Assembly (NCBI RefSeq): GCF_963678635.1
Contig: NC_087062.1
Span: 86,899,845-86,963,844, forward strand
Direction of reading: 5' to 3'
DNA: 64,000 nucleotides
DNA from: Symsagittifera roscoffensis
Taxonomy: Eukaryota > Xenacoelomorpha > Acoela > Convolutidae
Each line of letters opens with the position of its first letter. Within the stretch, counting starts at the first letter, position 1. The notes under the pieces are model-generated. The model was not told the origin of the DNA. It worked only from the letters and a program-made list of their open reading frames with translations, and ran no database searches. Made by a program: the position numbers and the translations under genes. Of this stretch, positions 34,559-46,200 are shown piece by piece.

Positions 34559-35666
34559 CCCATCCGGGTTTTACAGAGTTTTTTAGAATTATCTTTCTGC
34601 AATTCAAAGGATGGATGATGATCGTTGGTATTTGGCGAACATCATATTCTTGTCCAGTTCCTCTTGTTAAGGAAGTTCCAGGACGCTGGAGTTAGGGACA
34701 TACAATCGTTGCGTCGTCTTGTGACAACGACTGTGATCCCCAATGAAATCAATCTGATTTCAAAATGATTTGCTATGACGGGTTTTTCTGTATTCTGTAG
34801 AGAACTTGTTTTGTGTTCAACCTCGTCTGGGAATGGCGTTGAGATCGTGTGTGGAAGGGATGCCTCGTAACTCGGATCTGTACGTATACTTGAACACCGA
34901 GGTGGTCATTTGTCTAGTTCAATGAAGTCCTTTTCTGCAAAGTCAAGTCGTACTCTAAATCCTTTGAGTTGTGATTGTGGACGGCATATCGGTTGTGATT
35001 AGCCATTCTTTGTTCGAGTGTGATGGGATCGTCTAGTCTTTGGATGTTTGGTTGTTGTGTGTTGATCTATATACTGCAATATAATGATAAAATATCTAAT
35101 ATATAACCAATAATAAAATGTAGTTTAGATCTGGTTCCACCCATCCGGGGCTTACAGAGTTTTGAATCTTTTATCTTCTATCTGTGATGAAGGATGGATG
35201 ATGATCGTTGGTATTTGGCGAGCATCATTTCTTGTTTCGTTCTTGGAGAAGAAAGCTCCAGGAAGCTGGAATCGTCGATATGAAGTTGTTAGCTGTTTGT
35301 TCGACGATGAGAGCGATCGCAGGTGAAATCAATCTGAATTCAAGATGGTTTGTTATGATTGGTTGTTCTGCTTTGGTGGAGAATTGATCGAGTGTCACTC
35401 TTGTCTGGGAATGGCGTGAAGATAGTGTTTCGAGGGAATGCCTTGTAACTCGGATCTGTACGTATACTTGAACATCGAGGTGGTAATTGGTCTGATTCAA
35501 TGAAGTCCTTTTCTGCGAAGTCAAGTCGTACTCTAAATCCTTTTTGAGTCGTGATTGTGGGCGGCATGTCGGTTGTGTTTAGCCATTCTGTAGGTTGAGT
35601 GTGATGGGGTCGTCTAGTCTTTGGATGCTCGTCTTTGTGGTTGTTTGTGATCAAAGTACTGCACAT
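34509..35666 (-). repeat. Tandem duplication across the LTR/internal edge (~578-bp unit)
   Basis: 34509-35086 and 35087-35666 are diverged tandem copies, each holding the last ~50 bp of the LTR and the adjoining 3' non-coding region. The derivative at 10744 has only one such unit, so this duplication is particular to this copy or subfamily. Confidence 0.85.
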
Positions 35667-36599
35667 TTTAATTTACATTTTATAAAATTTTGTTAATTCA
35701 ATTTTTTAGTTATGATTTTGGTTAATTGTTTTCGCAAAAGCGTTTTAGTTTTAGTTCAGTTATTTTTGAGAGTTACTCACCCTTGAGTACCTTTTGTCAA
35801 AAATATAGTGTAGTCACAAAGCGTGGATGTAGCACGGTGGGTTAGGCCGGCTATAGAGCATGCTCAGGACGTCCTCTCTGGTGGGTTAGGCCAGGAGTGG
35901 GAGTATGATTTCATGCTGGTTTTTTAAGGGGTCCTGTTTTGTGTTAACGTTTTTGTTATATTATTTTTGGTTTTTCTTTTGTTACATTGGTTGTGAACTT
36001 TTCTCAAAAATCAAATTGTTTTTGTTTGGGTTTGTCTTGCGACTTTTTGGTGTTTTATTATTTCTTTTTTAGACTTGGTAATAGTCTTCAAAAGAATAAC
36101 TTATTCAATTTTAAGCTGGTTTTGATCCAGTTTGGGTACCGTAGGTGTTCTTTTCTTAGCCATGCTGTTAGTTTGCGGTTTATGGTGTTTAGTTAGTTGA
36201 GTTGGTTAGTTTGGTTATTATATAATTCCATTCCAACCGGGTTAAAGGAAAGTTGGAAACTTGTTATCGCTTGTTTAACTTGTTGTTAGTGCAAACTTAA
36301 AACTTAAATTCATTATTTTTAAACAATTCTTCGTGGGCGAGTTGTGCGATTGTGGATTGGATTCTTGTGCGGGTGAACAGAAGATATATAAAAGGTTAGT
36401 ACTGCATTTCTTTGTATAAGTTTACTAATTTAAGATTAAATTTTACTGCTTTGTGGGGTTGAAAATTATAAATTGATTATCACCGTATTGAATTTTACTA
36501 CTTTTAGGAAAATAATTTATACATGAACTTATTGCTTTCGAATTGGATTTTACTGCATCATTCAGTGCTGTAGGTTTAATAGAGTTTATTATGAGAAAG

Positions 36600-38780
36600 A
36601 GTTTGTATTTCTATTTGTTTTTCTTCTTGTTGTAGGTGATCATGGTGTGAAGACTAAAGAAAATGTAAATTACTTATAAAGAATGGTTAGTTTTCATATT
36701 AAATTAGTTAGTTTTAAGATATTAAACTCATCCTTACCTTAGTCTTCGGGAAAAAAGCCATGAGGGAAAACATCGTGAATACCATCTGATGTGGTTAGTA
36801 ATTTTGCTAGTATGCGTATGATGTTTTTAGTTTGAAGCAGTGGCCAAAGCAATTGAAATGCTTTTATGGATTTAAGTTCTTCGGTGCCTACTGCAAATTC
36901 ATGAGTGTGTTCTGAATTATATTATAAATTTTATGATTGTATTTAGTTTTGTGATTGAATTCTAAAATGGGTACTTCTATAGGTTGAATATATTCATGCG
37001 GGTTTATTAGGGGACGGGATTCTTCATCGTTGAAAGTCTTGGTGAGGGTAAAAATATATACATCTCGGTGATTGGGTCATAATTCCGGAGGATGACTTGA
37101 AGGTTAGTATTTTTAATACAATACGTGAAGTTTAGGAAAAACTGTGAGGTGTATTTAGAATTGATGAATTGAAATCTGTGGTGTGGCTGTCGTGATGGTG
37201 AGTGTAAAGGAAAATGATTTTGGATAAAACGATAATAAGTGTAGGTGTGTGTTTGTTTAGTTCGCAACATGATGTCGTGTGAACAGTGCAAATCACGTTC
37301 TTGTGGTGTGAGGAAATGAAAGGTTAGTGAAAATGTTTGAAATTTTTCCTGAAATGATTCGCATGCTTGAATGTCTGATAATGCTTTTGAAAGAATGTGG
37401 TCATGCTTTTTATCTAGTATGTTAAGTGTGAATAAGTAGGGTGTTTTAATGAAAAATTTTTCGGTTAATTAAGGGTTTGCAAACTGATCGTCGTCACGAA
37501 ATTGGTCTTGATTAGATCTAATGATGTTATGATCATAATATTCAATTGAAAAGTCGTTAGCTCGGGGTGCAGTGAATGTTCTTAGTATTTTTTATATCCT
37601 ACGTATGTAAATTGTCGAGGTGTGAGTGATGTGGTTAATTTGAATAATTCGTCCTTGTTTCTCTCAATATCTTCTGTGGTGTTATAGAGTGGTAGCGTAA
37701 GGGGGTCATTAAAATAATAATAAGCTGTCCAATGAAGTGTGGGTATTAATACATTCTCATCTACAAAATGACGTGGTTCAGGGTTAGGGTCGGATTAGTT
37801 TAGCGTATATTGGGTGAAAAAGGGTAGCGTTATTTGAAAATAATTTGTAGTATTGGTGTGGTCTGGATAGTTTACGTATTCTCGGGCGGTTCCGGGTTTG
37901 GATGGAAACGGGTGATTTGGGAATTTACATTTAAAGGTTCTATAAGCTAAAAGGTTCTATAAGCTAAAGGTTCTATAAGGTTAGTACTAGTGGATGTTTC
38001 TGTTGATATGGTCGATTGAGCGAGTGATGAAGTATTATCTGAAATTGGTGTAGGTGTTGGTGGATTTGATGATGTGATCGTTGATGATAGTTGGTGAATG
38101 GTGAGAGTGTGGGGAGATAGTAAATGTTGTTGCAATGTTATAAAATTATCTAATTCATTAGAAATTTGAAAGTTATCTGGGGAATTGTTGATTGATCGTT
38201 CATAATGAAATGGGGAGTAGGTTGGGGTCACTTGAGAAGGGGTGTACGGAGATGTACATTGGTTTTGGGGTTGAATAGGTTGAAAAGAGGGTTTTGAGAA
38301 GGTTGAGGAGTTGGTCTGGGTGTGGGTAGAAGGGGATGGTTCGGAATCTGCAAATTCATCGGGAGTTTCTAGATAGGAGTTATTAAATTGTTATGTTGTT
38401 TGAAAAACTGTGATATCTGAGTTAGTATCAGATTTCATGCCTGATGATGTATTAGTTTGTGGTGAATCAGGTGGCGGGAAAGCAAAAAGTGGAATAATAT
38501 GGATTGGATTTTGGAAGTTGGAAGGGTGGGAGCTTGATCGGTGGAGTGATCCAATTTGTCTGCTCATCGTGGGCTGAAAAAATGATTATTTTGAGACTAA
38601 AAAGTGGTGGTATGGGGCTGTTCAATAATTTGTTCATATGTATTGTCAATTTGGAGGTGTTGTGTTACTATATGCTGAATGGGGTTTGTACGTGACTTGG
38701 TCTCAAGTTTGGGGGGTTTGTGATTGCTAAGTTCCTAAAATTTCGTGAGACTAATGATAATGGATGGTTATGATGGAGAT
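36600..38780 (-). pseudogene. Accessory Ser/Thr/Pro-rich ORF remnants downstream of env
   Basis: Minus-strand open frames at 38649-38467, 38231-37947 and 37291-37007 are broken by stops. The clearest (38231-37947) is rich in Ser, Thr, Pro and Asn and resembles in style the low-complexity part of the other accessory ORF at 48707-48504. No transmembrane segment or enzyme motif is visible. The function is unknown; they may be parts of one protein encoded between env and the 3' LTR. Confidence 0.45.
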
Positions 38781-39099
38781 TTGATAAGTGTGGTGCTGTA
38801 GGTAATGCACTTGTATTATTGTTTGGTTTGTCGTATGTGTTCGGGTTTGTTGATAGTTTTGTATTGTATTCTTTGATTTGTGCATCTAAGAGGATTTTAT
38901 TTATTGATGATGAAAATATTCCGAAAAATCCTGCGAATAATATGCGTGCTACGCTTGCTTGTCGGCTTACTTGTGTGTGTATTGCACATGTGTTAGAGAT
39001 TCCTTTCAGTTATGAGAAAAGAAATCCAATAAAGTTAAACATAGCGTATAAGATAGTCAATCTTTCTAAGATGTAATATGGCCATCCTAGAAAGGCAAG

Positions 39100-41120
39100 G
39101 ATTTCGTTTTTTAAGGTTACAAAAATAAAAATATTTATTGGTGAGATATCTTGTTGTCTATACTTTTCACCGTTTAAATATATGTAAATTTAATATCTTT
39201 AAAATATCCACTGTAGTCTTGTGTATAGATGTCTGAAAATCCTGCGGTTTCTGCAAGTTTTCCTAAATTTTGATCTATCGATTGTCGTTGTATGGTGTCC
39301 ATTTGTAGTTCCTGAAATTGCTGTGTACGAATGTGATGTTGCATATCTGATTTAGAGTAACTCCTATTGTTTCCTGAAATTGCTGTGTACGAATGTGATG
39401 TTGCATATCTGATTTAGAGTAACTCCTATTGATTGTAGATCAATATTAGGATTTCGAGCAATAGTTCGAATACTTTCGGGTGAAATTTTTTTCAGTGGTT
39501 GCATTAATGTTGGGTATGGTGTGAGTGGGTAGTATTTTTCTTCGTCGGGATTTAATTGTACGACGTTGTGGCTTTTTTCTGATCCACATGGGACTGCGGT
39601 ATCCCAAAAATATGTTCGTCTTGAAAGTGTATCATTAAAATGAACTTTATTTTTATAGAATATTGGGATTCGTTTGTAACAACGTTTATCTTCAAAAGCA
39701 TATAATGGTGATACTTTTTTGGTGCAAGTATAAAACCATAATATATTTCCTTCATATTCAAGGAAGTTTGATCTATTTCCGGAGAATAAATATCCTGCGT
39801 AGGGTATTTTTAAAACTGCCAGTGCGAGTGATTGTAGAATCTGAGTTTGTTCCAATTCACATAGTTGATGTAGTGTTTCTAATTCTGAAAGTGACATTTC
39901 TTGAAAAATTCTACTAATTGTGTAGTCTAATTTCATATCTAAGTAGATGTCATAGTGTATTGCACTAAAATACGTATTTTTCATTAGTGATAATTCTTGT
40001 AATCGTGTGCTTTCAGTGTCTTGTGGTTTTGCTTTTCCACGAGGGTTTCCTGCTTTTTTAATAAATTTACTGGGATTTATGATGTTCTTTCGTTGAGAGG
40101 TTGATGTGTTGCTTGGGGATTATATTTTAGTTTTCCAGTGGTCATACCGAAACCTTCGCCGTATTTGACAAGTATTTCGGAATATTGTGTTTTGTGGAGT
40201 GGATTTTTATATTTACATGCAAATTCTGTTTCATGGTAGATTTGAAAACGTGTTAATTTATTTTCTATATTGCGAATGTTCCTAAATTTAATATTGCGGT
40301 TTCTAATTTGACTTGGGTTGACATTGTCAAATGAGATGGAATTAATGAAATATTTTTTATTGAATTTAATCATTCGAGCGTGGAATTTGGCTACTTGAAA
40401 TGTTGTACAAGTATCTTCGGGAAACCAAACAATTGTTGCTTGTGTCCTTGTTGTAGGGTCACAATAACCTTGGTCATTTTTGCAAAGTGGTCTGATGCCT
40501 TGATAAATTAAAGTGTTATCTTTTGAATCTCATGTGAGTTGTATTTTTTCGAGTTGTATTTTCCAGTCAAAAAACATTATTTCTTGGTATCCTTTATTTT
40601 TTGTATCTGCTGTGCAGTTTGAAGGATTATTTATTCCAATATGTGGTATCCAGTGTTTGTCGTGAATATCATAAGTTAGTCGTCCGTGTGCGCCGTTGTA
40701 TGGATATCTTTCGTCTAGTTTAATATGACCTTAATATCTTTCAAGTTCTGCTTGATGTACAGAGTCTGCCAAAACTTGAAAGTTTACTATTTTTCTGTTT
40801 GATTTTTTATTCTTTGTCAAGCTTAATCTGAGTAGTTCGTTTTTACAATCTTCGGGACTTAGATGTAAAAGTTTTTCTATGTTACTTTGGTAGAGTGATT
40901 TGTGATCAAGTCGGTTTTTATTTCCATTTAAAACTTGTGAACAATGTACTTTCTTTTCGGAAAAGGTTGCTGTAAATTTATAGCCTGTTAGTGTTGTTGC
41001 TCGGTTGTTGCTCGGTGAGTATAATGTTGCTACTATGTTTGTGGTTTCTATAGCTTGTGGTTCTGATTCGCATTGTGTTACTTGGTTTGTTGCTTATTTG
41101 TGTAGCGTTTTTTGTTCATT
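39100..41120 (-). pseudogene. env-like glycoprotein ORF, broken
   Basis: The largest intact piece (39984-39364, 206 residues) has a helical N-terminal part followed by a cysteine-bearing ectodomain with YTCTKKVSP, EDKRCYKRIPIFYKN and FWDTAVPCGS. The next piece upstream (40373-40077) contains an EFACKYKNPLHKTQYSEI segment. The position between pol and the 3' LTR, the paired cysteines and the lack of enzyme motifs fit the envelope-like proteins of errantivirus-type retroelements; I cannot name the fusion-protein class. Several stops and frameshifts occur between pieces, and a 62-bp tandem duplication (39309-39432) breaks the frame near the 3' side. It cannot give a full-length protein. Confidence 0.6.
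39309..39432. repeat. 62-bp tandem duplication within the env-like region
   Basis: CCTGAAATTGCTGTGTACGA starts at 39311 and again at 39373, and both copies run to CTCCTATTG. Because 62 is not a multiple of three, the duplication shifts the env-like frame. Confidence 0.95.
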
Positions 41121-41123
41121 TTC

Positions 41124-42488
41124 TTCACAATAGTAGTGTGTTACTAACAAATCCTGAGGTCCTGTGCGAGGAGATGGAATTGTGTTTTGTTCGGAAAAAA
41201 TTAGAAAAAGGATGTGTTGAAATATTAATATTTTTAAAATATACATGTGTATGATAATCCTGAGTGTGGGTTATAAAAGGTGATATATCCAATTGTGTTT
41301 TTGGTATATCTGTCGTATTTAAATATGACTTCAGTCGTTATAAATGGGGGAGGTAATAATTGACCTGTTATATTTGGTGGACTTAGGGGAAAAGGTTGTT
41401 GAACAATATTATTCAGTCTGACTGTGATTTCAAATTTTAATTGGAGACTATTTTGTTGAAGTATTTGAATATTGTGTTCTTGAATATCTTTGTGAATATC
41501 TTGCCTATACTGTAATCTATTTAGTGCCCAACTGTGGAGTCGGCTACTTTCTGGATGTTGTCCAAATAGTGGGGGAGGTGCTACGAAAGTATTCCAATCT
41601 AACCGTAGAGGGATATTTGTTGATGATTGTTCTTGGTATCTTGCGTCAAGATTGGTGGGGAAAATAAGGGGGAAAAGTGTTGGTGAAATTTGACATAAAG
41701 ATGGTGTTGATGGCAGTGAAAGTGTTTCTGGTAGAGATGATAATGTTGTATCAGAAATAATATCTATTGGTTCATTCACTAAATTTGGTTCATTTTGAGT
41801 TTATGAGTGTGTTGTCCAATATGGTGGTCTTTCGGTGGTGTCTGGAGGGTTAAAAGGATTTTCTCGAATTTGTTCTGATGTTGGAGTTGAACTTAAATAA
41901 TCTGATGGAACATTTGAGATGCTTCGTTGTGAAAGAAGGGTGGGAGTTTCTGGTAGGGTACTACTTGAAAGTTATGAGGTAGTTGGTGTCGGCGATTGGG
42001 GTATGTTAAAATGAGTTGTGGGGGTTTGAAAATTTCTATTTCTTCTTGGGTGTATGATCTGTCTATTTATTTCAAGTGTGTTTTGATTTTGGCTTATATG
42101 TCTTAGTCGATTAAGATCTTGTTGTAAGGTGGGATAAAAAATTATATGTTGGTTTGCTTAAAGATGCTTGGGAATGAACTGGTTCTAAGGGTTCAGATAA
42201 TCGTGCATGTCGTTCTTCAAAATGTATGGATTGTCTGAAAAGAATTTTGTATTGATGGTGGAGGATTAATTGTAGGTGTTATTGGGCTGGTTTGGTGGTG
42301 GTTGATTAGCAATTTTGAAAAGGTATTTGAGTGTTTAATTCTTATTGGGAAAGTTTATGTATATTATAATATTCTTCAATAAAAAGTATCAAAAGAGTAG
42401 TTGCTAAGGCGAATGTGACTTTTGCCTTTTTTCTACATTTGCCATTTATCATGATTAGGGATATTAAATATGTGAGAAAAATTATGCG
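41124..42488. repeat. Duplicated element segment, left copy
   Basis: This aligns directly with 47852-49218, starting at GTAGTGTGTTACTAACAAAT and ending at GTGAGAAAAATTATG. Differences are scattered, a few per hundred bases by eye. To its right lies non-element sequence. Confidence 0.9.
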
Positions 42489-42533
42489 ATGTAGAAATAG
42501 TAATTGAATTGAAGCAAGGTAATTCAGCAACAT
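41234..42533 (-). pseudogene. Accessory ORF between pol and env, left copy
   Basis: The C-terminal open part (41779-41234, 181 residues) contains LRLDWNTFV, PPLFGQHPESSRLHSWALNR and a strand-rich end FKYDRYTKNTIGYITF. The N-terminal part (from 42533) is hydrophobic with two predicted membrane helices (around FLTYLISLIMI and FALATTLLILFI). Stops separate the two. A near-identical copy lies at 49263-47959. I do not recognise the family; a membrane-anchored structural or glycoprotein-related role is only inferred from position and helices. Confidence 0.55.
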
Positions 42534-42933
42534 ATATAGCTAATATGTGCAAATTTGTTATTCTGTTCTTGGCGTTTCGTTTGAGGCAAGAGTCTATATT
42601 GGCAGATTTTCCCTTCTACGTCACAAAAATTATTGCGGATTCTATATTACTCACTTTCTGCATTCGGGTGTTCTGCACTAAATCATATAGTTAAACCAGC
42701 GATAAAGTAAAATCCTAGACAATTTTAATACAGGCAATTGTTTACTGTCCGATTGTTTCACTGACAGTTTTTGACGGAATTTTTTTACACCATCTGAAAT
42801 ATTTCGATGACGTCAGCAAAAATCAAATATATTTCAGCTGTGATCGTTTTTCGCAAAGTTTTGAACGTTAAATAATAGAACCAATTTGGTTCAATTGATT
42901 CGCGCTAAATACCAGTTTTCTCTCAGCTTGTAG

Positions 42934-43365
42934 CAGGGGCGGATCTAGGATTTTCTCGGGGGGGGGGGGGGCGGATTTTCCAAAAAAAAGTTCGAACATT
43001 TTGTCGACCTTTTTTTTAGGTCGACTAAAATGATTTTCTGAGCTCACCCAAATCGCATCGCTATAAAGACCCCATTTTGACCAAATTTGCTGCGCGCAGG
43101 CAAATTTTTGAAAAAACAGTCAAAAAAGGCGTTTTTAAGATTTTTTTGGAAAATTTTGACCAAAAATCGCGTTTTTTCGGTTCGTGCTACCTCCTCCCCC
43201 CCCCCCCCCCCCCAACACACAAAATTGCTATATTTTGGCGCCTTTACAAAAATTTTAGGGTCAGTCAGCCAAAAATTGAAATCTCAAAATATTACAAAGG
43301 GGGACCCTTTGGGTCGGCTGGGGGTCGAATCCCTGAGGTGGGGGGGGGGGCTAAATCCGCTGGTG
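42934..43365. mobile_element. hAT-type MITE, copy 3, with perfect 8-bp TSD
   Basis: The left end is CAGGGGCGGATCTAGGA and the right end, read inwards, CACCAGCGGATTTAG. GCTTGTAG flanks both sides (42926-42933 and 43366-43373). Poly-G and poly-C runs near 42960 and 43200 interrupt the body. Same family as 16347-16717 and 17006-17394. Confidence 0.92.
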
Positions 43366-43671
43366 GCTTGTAGCGGAGTAAGCAGCGAATTGATCCGACA
43401 AAAAAAAATAATATAGCGTGATTCGAGAGCGATCTTGTTACCTATCGGCGAAAGTTGTGATGTCCGAGCATCAGTGGATTAATTAATGAATACGGCAATT
43501 GCCTCGTGGCCATTTTATTGACGTGCGAACTGCAGCTTCCCCTGTCTAGGAAGTGGAAGAGAAAAAATTAAAAATTCCCAGTGCTTGCAACAGTATTTCA
43601 TCGGAAAATTGCGTGTGGCACAAGCTTTTTTTTTGCTGTTACGGGGGTTTCCAGAAAAGCCCATAAAAGAA

Positions 43672-44210
43672 AACAAGACTGCTCGTATCAGGGCGAAGCC
43701 CTGAATGTTCCGACTGCCTTTAAAGGTTTATGGAGCAGCAATAACATCAAAAAAATAAAGTAATAAAACAAAATGAAAATATTTTTTTTTGTAAAATTTG
43801 AAATTTTTTTAATGAAAATCATCCCCCCACACGCCATATAAAATACAAAAATATAGATTTCGCTCCTTGTAACAAATCAATTATGGCAAATAAGCTTCTT
43901 TTAACCAATTTGAAACGATTTCTAAGACGGATTAATAGCGCTTACGCGTTAATAGCGCGAAATATATCGCGCGTTAATTGTCCCAAATTGGCCAAAATGG
44001 CAATCTTTAAACCCCCATAACTTTACGAAAAATGATCACAGGTGAAATATTTTTTCGAGTTTGAGCTCAGGACAACAATACCTTTCGAATGATATATAAA
44101 AAAAGTTCCGTCAAAAATGGCTAGTTAAAAAGTCGAAATTTGTCTGAAGAAAAAAAAACCCACCCCGAGCACAAATATTCCGTTACTTTCGTATCGAAAG
44201 TCGGAACAAT
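43672..44210 (-). mobile_element. R530 repeat, complete, inverted orientation
   Basis: 539 bp, the reverse complement of the 31753-32279 copy. It opens at AACAAGACTGCTCGTATC and closes at AAAGTCGGAACAA. The 3' hairpin is perfect here (CAGGGCGAAGCCCTG, 43689-43703). Confidence 0.9.
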
Positions 44211-44445
44211 TAGCCAAAAAAATATACGATCTCACAAAATACGTGTGAACAAGGGCCGCTTTTTTGAACAGATTCTAAAGAGAGAACGAGTTAACGAAAT
44301 AAATTCATGATTTAACACGTCTGGCTAAAATAATTAGTTTTCAAACAAAAGAAAGTCTTATTTTTTCAAGCCAATTACTTCAGTCGACAGTTTTAACTTT
44401 TCAGGTATTTTAGACTTTTCTTGTAGACTCTTCAGGCATTTAAGG

Positions 44446-45186
44446 CTAATTCTGATCGCCAACTTTCCTCAGAGCGTCTTCAACCGCGGTAAACTTTTCA
44501 TCCAGTTCTTTTTTGGCCTCTCTGTGGAATCTAGCAACCAGGATTCGTTGCTCCTCTAGCGCTTCGTCTAGCACTTCCCGCTTTTTTTTCAGTTCTCTTT
44601 CATAAATTGAGGATTGTTGGTAAATATAGCAGATATCTTCAGCCCTCTGCAAATCATTGGAGATAAATGTTTGGATGTATGCGCTCATCTTGCTCAAAGT
44701 TTCTGATGTTTCTTTTACAGATCGTGAGTAGGCTTCCAACGATATTCCCACTTGCTCGCGTCGTTTTTTAGCTGCCTCGATGCTGAGGACTCTATGAGGA
44801 CTGCCTCTATGGTCTGAATTAACGCGTTTTTTTGGAAATTTTACTTGAAAAAATGGAAACCGTGATCTGAAACTTTTAGAAAAAAAGTCTGCGATACTTG
44901 TGCATCTTAGAATCAATTGTTCATTGTAAATATTGAAAATGAGTTGTAAATAAGTTGCACTCAACTCGACGTTCTTCTGGAGGTTTGTGTTGATCGGATA
45001 AGTCCTCTTACTGTCCAGTGGATGGTAACATTGGGGACACTTTAGAGCGCTGCCTCTATTCTCCTTCAAGATCTTATCCAGACATTCGTGACAGAAAGAG
45101 TCGCCGCAATCCAACACCCGCGGTCTATTAAAAGGCTCTCCGCATAAGTAGCACATACAACCGTTTCTTACGTACAGATCAACCAT
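44446..45186 (-). CDS. RING-type zinc-finger, coiled-coil protein (His ligand replaced by Asp)
   Basis: A 246-residue open frame from ATG at 45186 to TAG at 44448-44446. Residues 12-53 form a RING: C12-x2-C15, C27-G-D29, C32-x2-C35, C50-x2-C53. The fourth ligand position, normally His in C-G-H-S-F-C, is Asp. Residues about 185-246 are Glu/Lys-rich with heptad-like spacing and should form a coiled coil. RING proteins of this layout are usually E3 ubiquitin ligases; activity here is inferred. The middle part has a possible 84-nt intron (44897-44814, GTATCG to TTCAG) whose removal keeps the frame. The gene runs in the same direction as the surrounding LTR element and has a 100-bp tandem array just upstream. 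It could be a host gene overrun by the element or a captured one. Confidence 0.8.
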   Translation of the reverse strand: MVDLYVRNGCMCYLCGEPFNRPRVLDCGDSFCHECLDKILKENRGSALKCPQCYHPLDSKRTYPINTNLQKNVELSATYLQLIFNIYNEQLILRCTSIADFFSKSFRSRFPFFQVKFPKKRVNSDHRGSPHRVLSIEAAKKRREQVGISLEAYSRSVKETSETLSKMSAYIQTFISNDLQRAEDICYIYQQSSIYERELKKKREVLDEALEEQRILVARFHREAKKELDEKFTAVEDALRKVGDQN

Positions 45187-45205
45187 TTTTCTTTCAGGCT
45201 GTGAA

Positions 45206-45705
45206 GATGTGTGTCAAAAATTATATTTTTCTTCAACTAACAAGGCGTTTGGTGGTTAAGTTTTTAAATTTTGGTTATGTGAACATAATTTAATGATCTA
45301 TCTAAGATGTGTGTCAAAAATTATATTTTTCTTCAACTAACAAGGCGTTTGGTGGTTAAGTTCTTAAATGTTGGTTATGTGAACATAATTTAATGATCTA
45401 TCTAAGATGTGTGTCAAAAATTATATTTTTCTTCAACTAACAAGGCGTTTGGTGGTTAAGTTTTTAAATTTTGGTTATGTGAACATAATTTAATGATCTA
45501 TCTAAGATGTGTGTCAAAAATTATATTTTTCTTCAACTAACAAGGCGTTTGGTGGTTAAGTTCTTAAATGTTGGTTATGTGAACATAATTTAATGATCTA
45601 TCTAAGATGTGTGTCAAAAATTATATTTTTCTTCAACTAACAAGGCGTTTGGTGGTTAAGTTTTTAAATTTTGGTTATGTGAACATAATTTAATGATCTA
45701 TCTAA
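45206..45705. repeat. Five exact 100-bp tandem repeats in alternating A-B-A-B-A form
   Basis: Units begin with GATGTGTGTCAAAAA at 45206, 45306, 45406, 45506 and 45606. Units 1, 3 and 5 read AGTTTTTAAATTTTGG; units 2 and 4 read AGTTCTTAAATGTTGG. Otherwise they look identical. The array starts 20 bases upstream of the RING start codon, so it occupies the position of that gene's 5' UTR or promoter. Confidence 0.97.
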
Positions 45706-45961
45706 TAGCTCGTCGAATGATTTAAAAATAGCTATCGCGTAAAATTTGATGAGACTTATAGAATGCTTGGTTGCGTTTGGATAATTAGAGCGAAGTAAAA
45801 TTCGAATTATTTTGCGCTTGCGTATAAAACTGCTTCGAATAAAACTGCTACCAACCCGTGGACTGCGTTGCACGCTTAAGATTATGTTCTCAAGTCCTAT
45901 TTTTAGCAATTTTGCTAATAAAAGCGAAATGTTCTTTCAATTGAGTAAGTACACCTCCTAT

Positions 45962-46190
45962 GGTATTCACACAATTCGCCCTTCACACTTTTCGCCCCCT
46001 CTTAAATCTGGTGGCACATTTGGCCCCTCAAATTACTGGCATATTTCGCCCCTAAGAAAGCGGCGTTAATTAACTGTGTAATACGTTCGGGGCGAAACGT
46101 GCGAGGATGAAATGTGTGAAATTATTAGGTGCGAAATGTGCCACTAGATTTAAGAAGGGGCGAAATGTGTGAGGCGAAACGTGGGACATT
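45962..46190. mobile_element. MULE-like MITE with 10-bp TSD
   Basis: TIRs of about 60 bp pair CACACAATTCGCCCTTCACAC at the left with the inverted right end containing TTTCGCCTCACACATTTCGC; both continue to CTTAAATCTGGTGGCACATTT-like blocks. CACCTCCTAT lies at both edges (45952-45961, 46191-46200), a 10-bp direct repeat. Long TIRs and a 9-11 bp duplication suggest a Mutator-like origin. Many internal units repeat the theme GGGGCGAAATGTG. Confidence 0.78.
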
Positions 46191-46200
46191 CACCTCCTAT

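Noticed and set aside
38819..39076. Plus-strand open frame with a membrane-like start
   Set aside because: It lies antisense to the decayed env-like region and has no motif or splice signals of its own.
43077..43416. Proline- and glycine-rich plus-strand open frames
   Set aside because: They run through the homopolymer tracts and TIR of the hAT-type MITE at 42934-43365.
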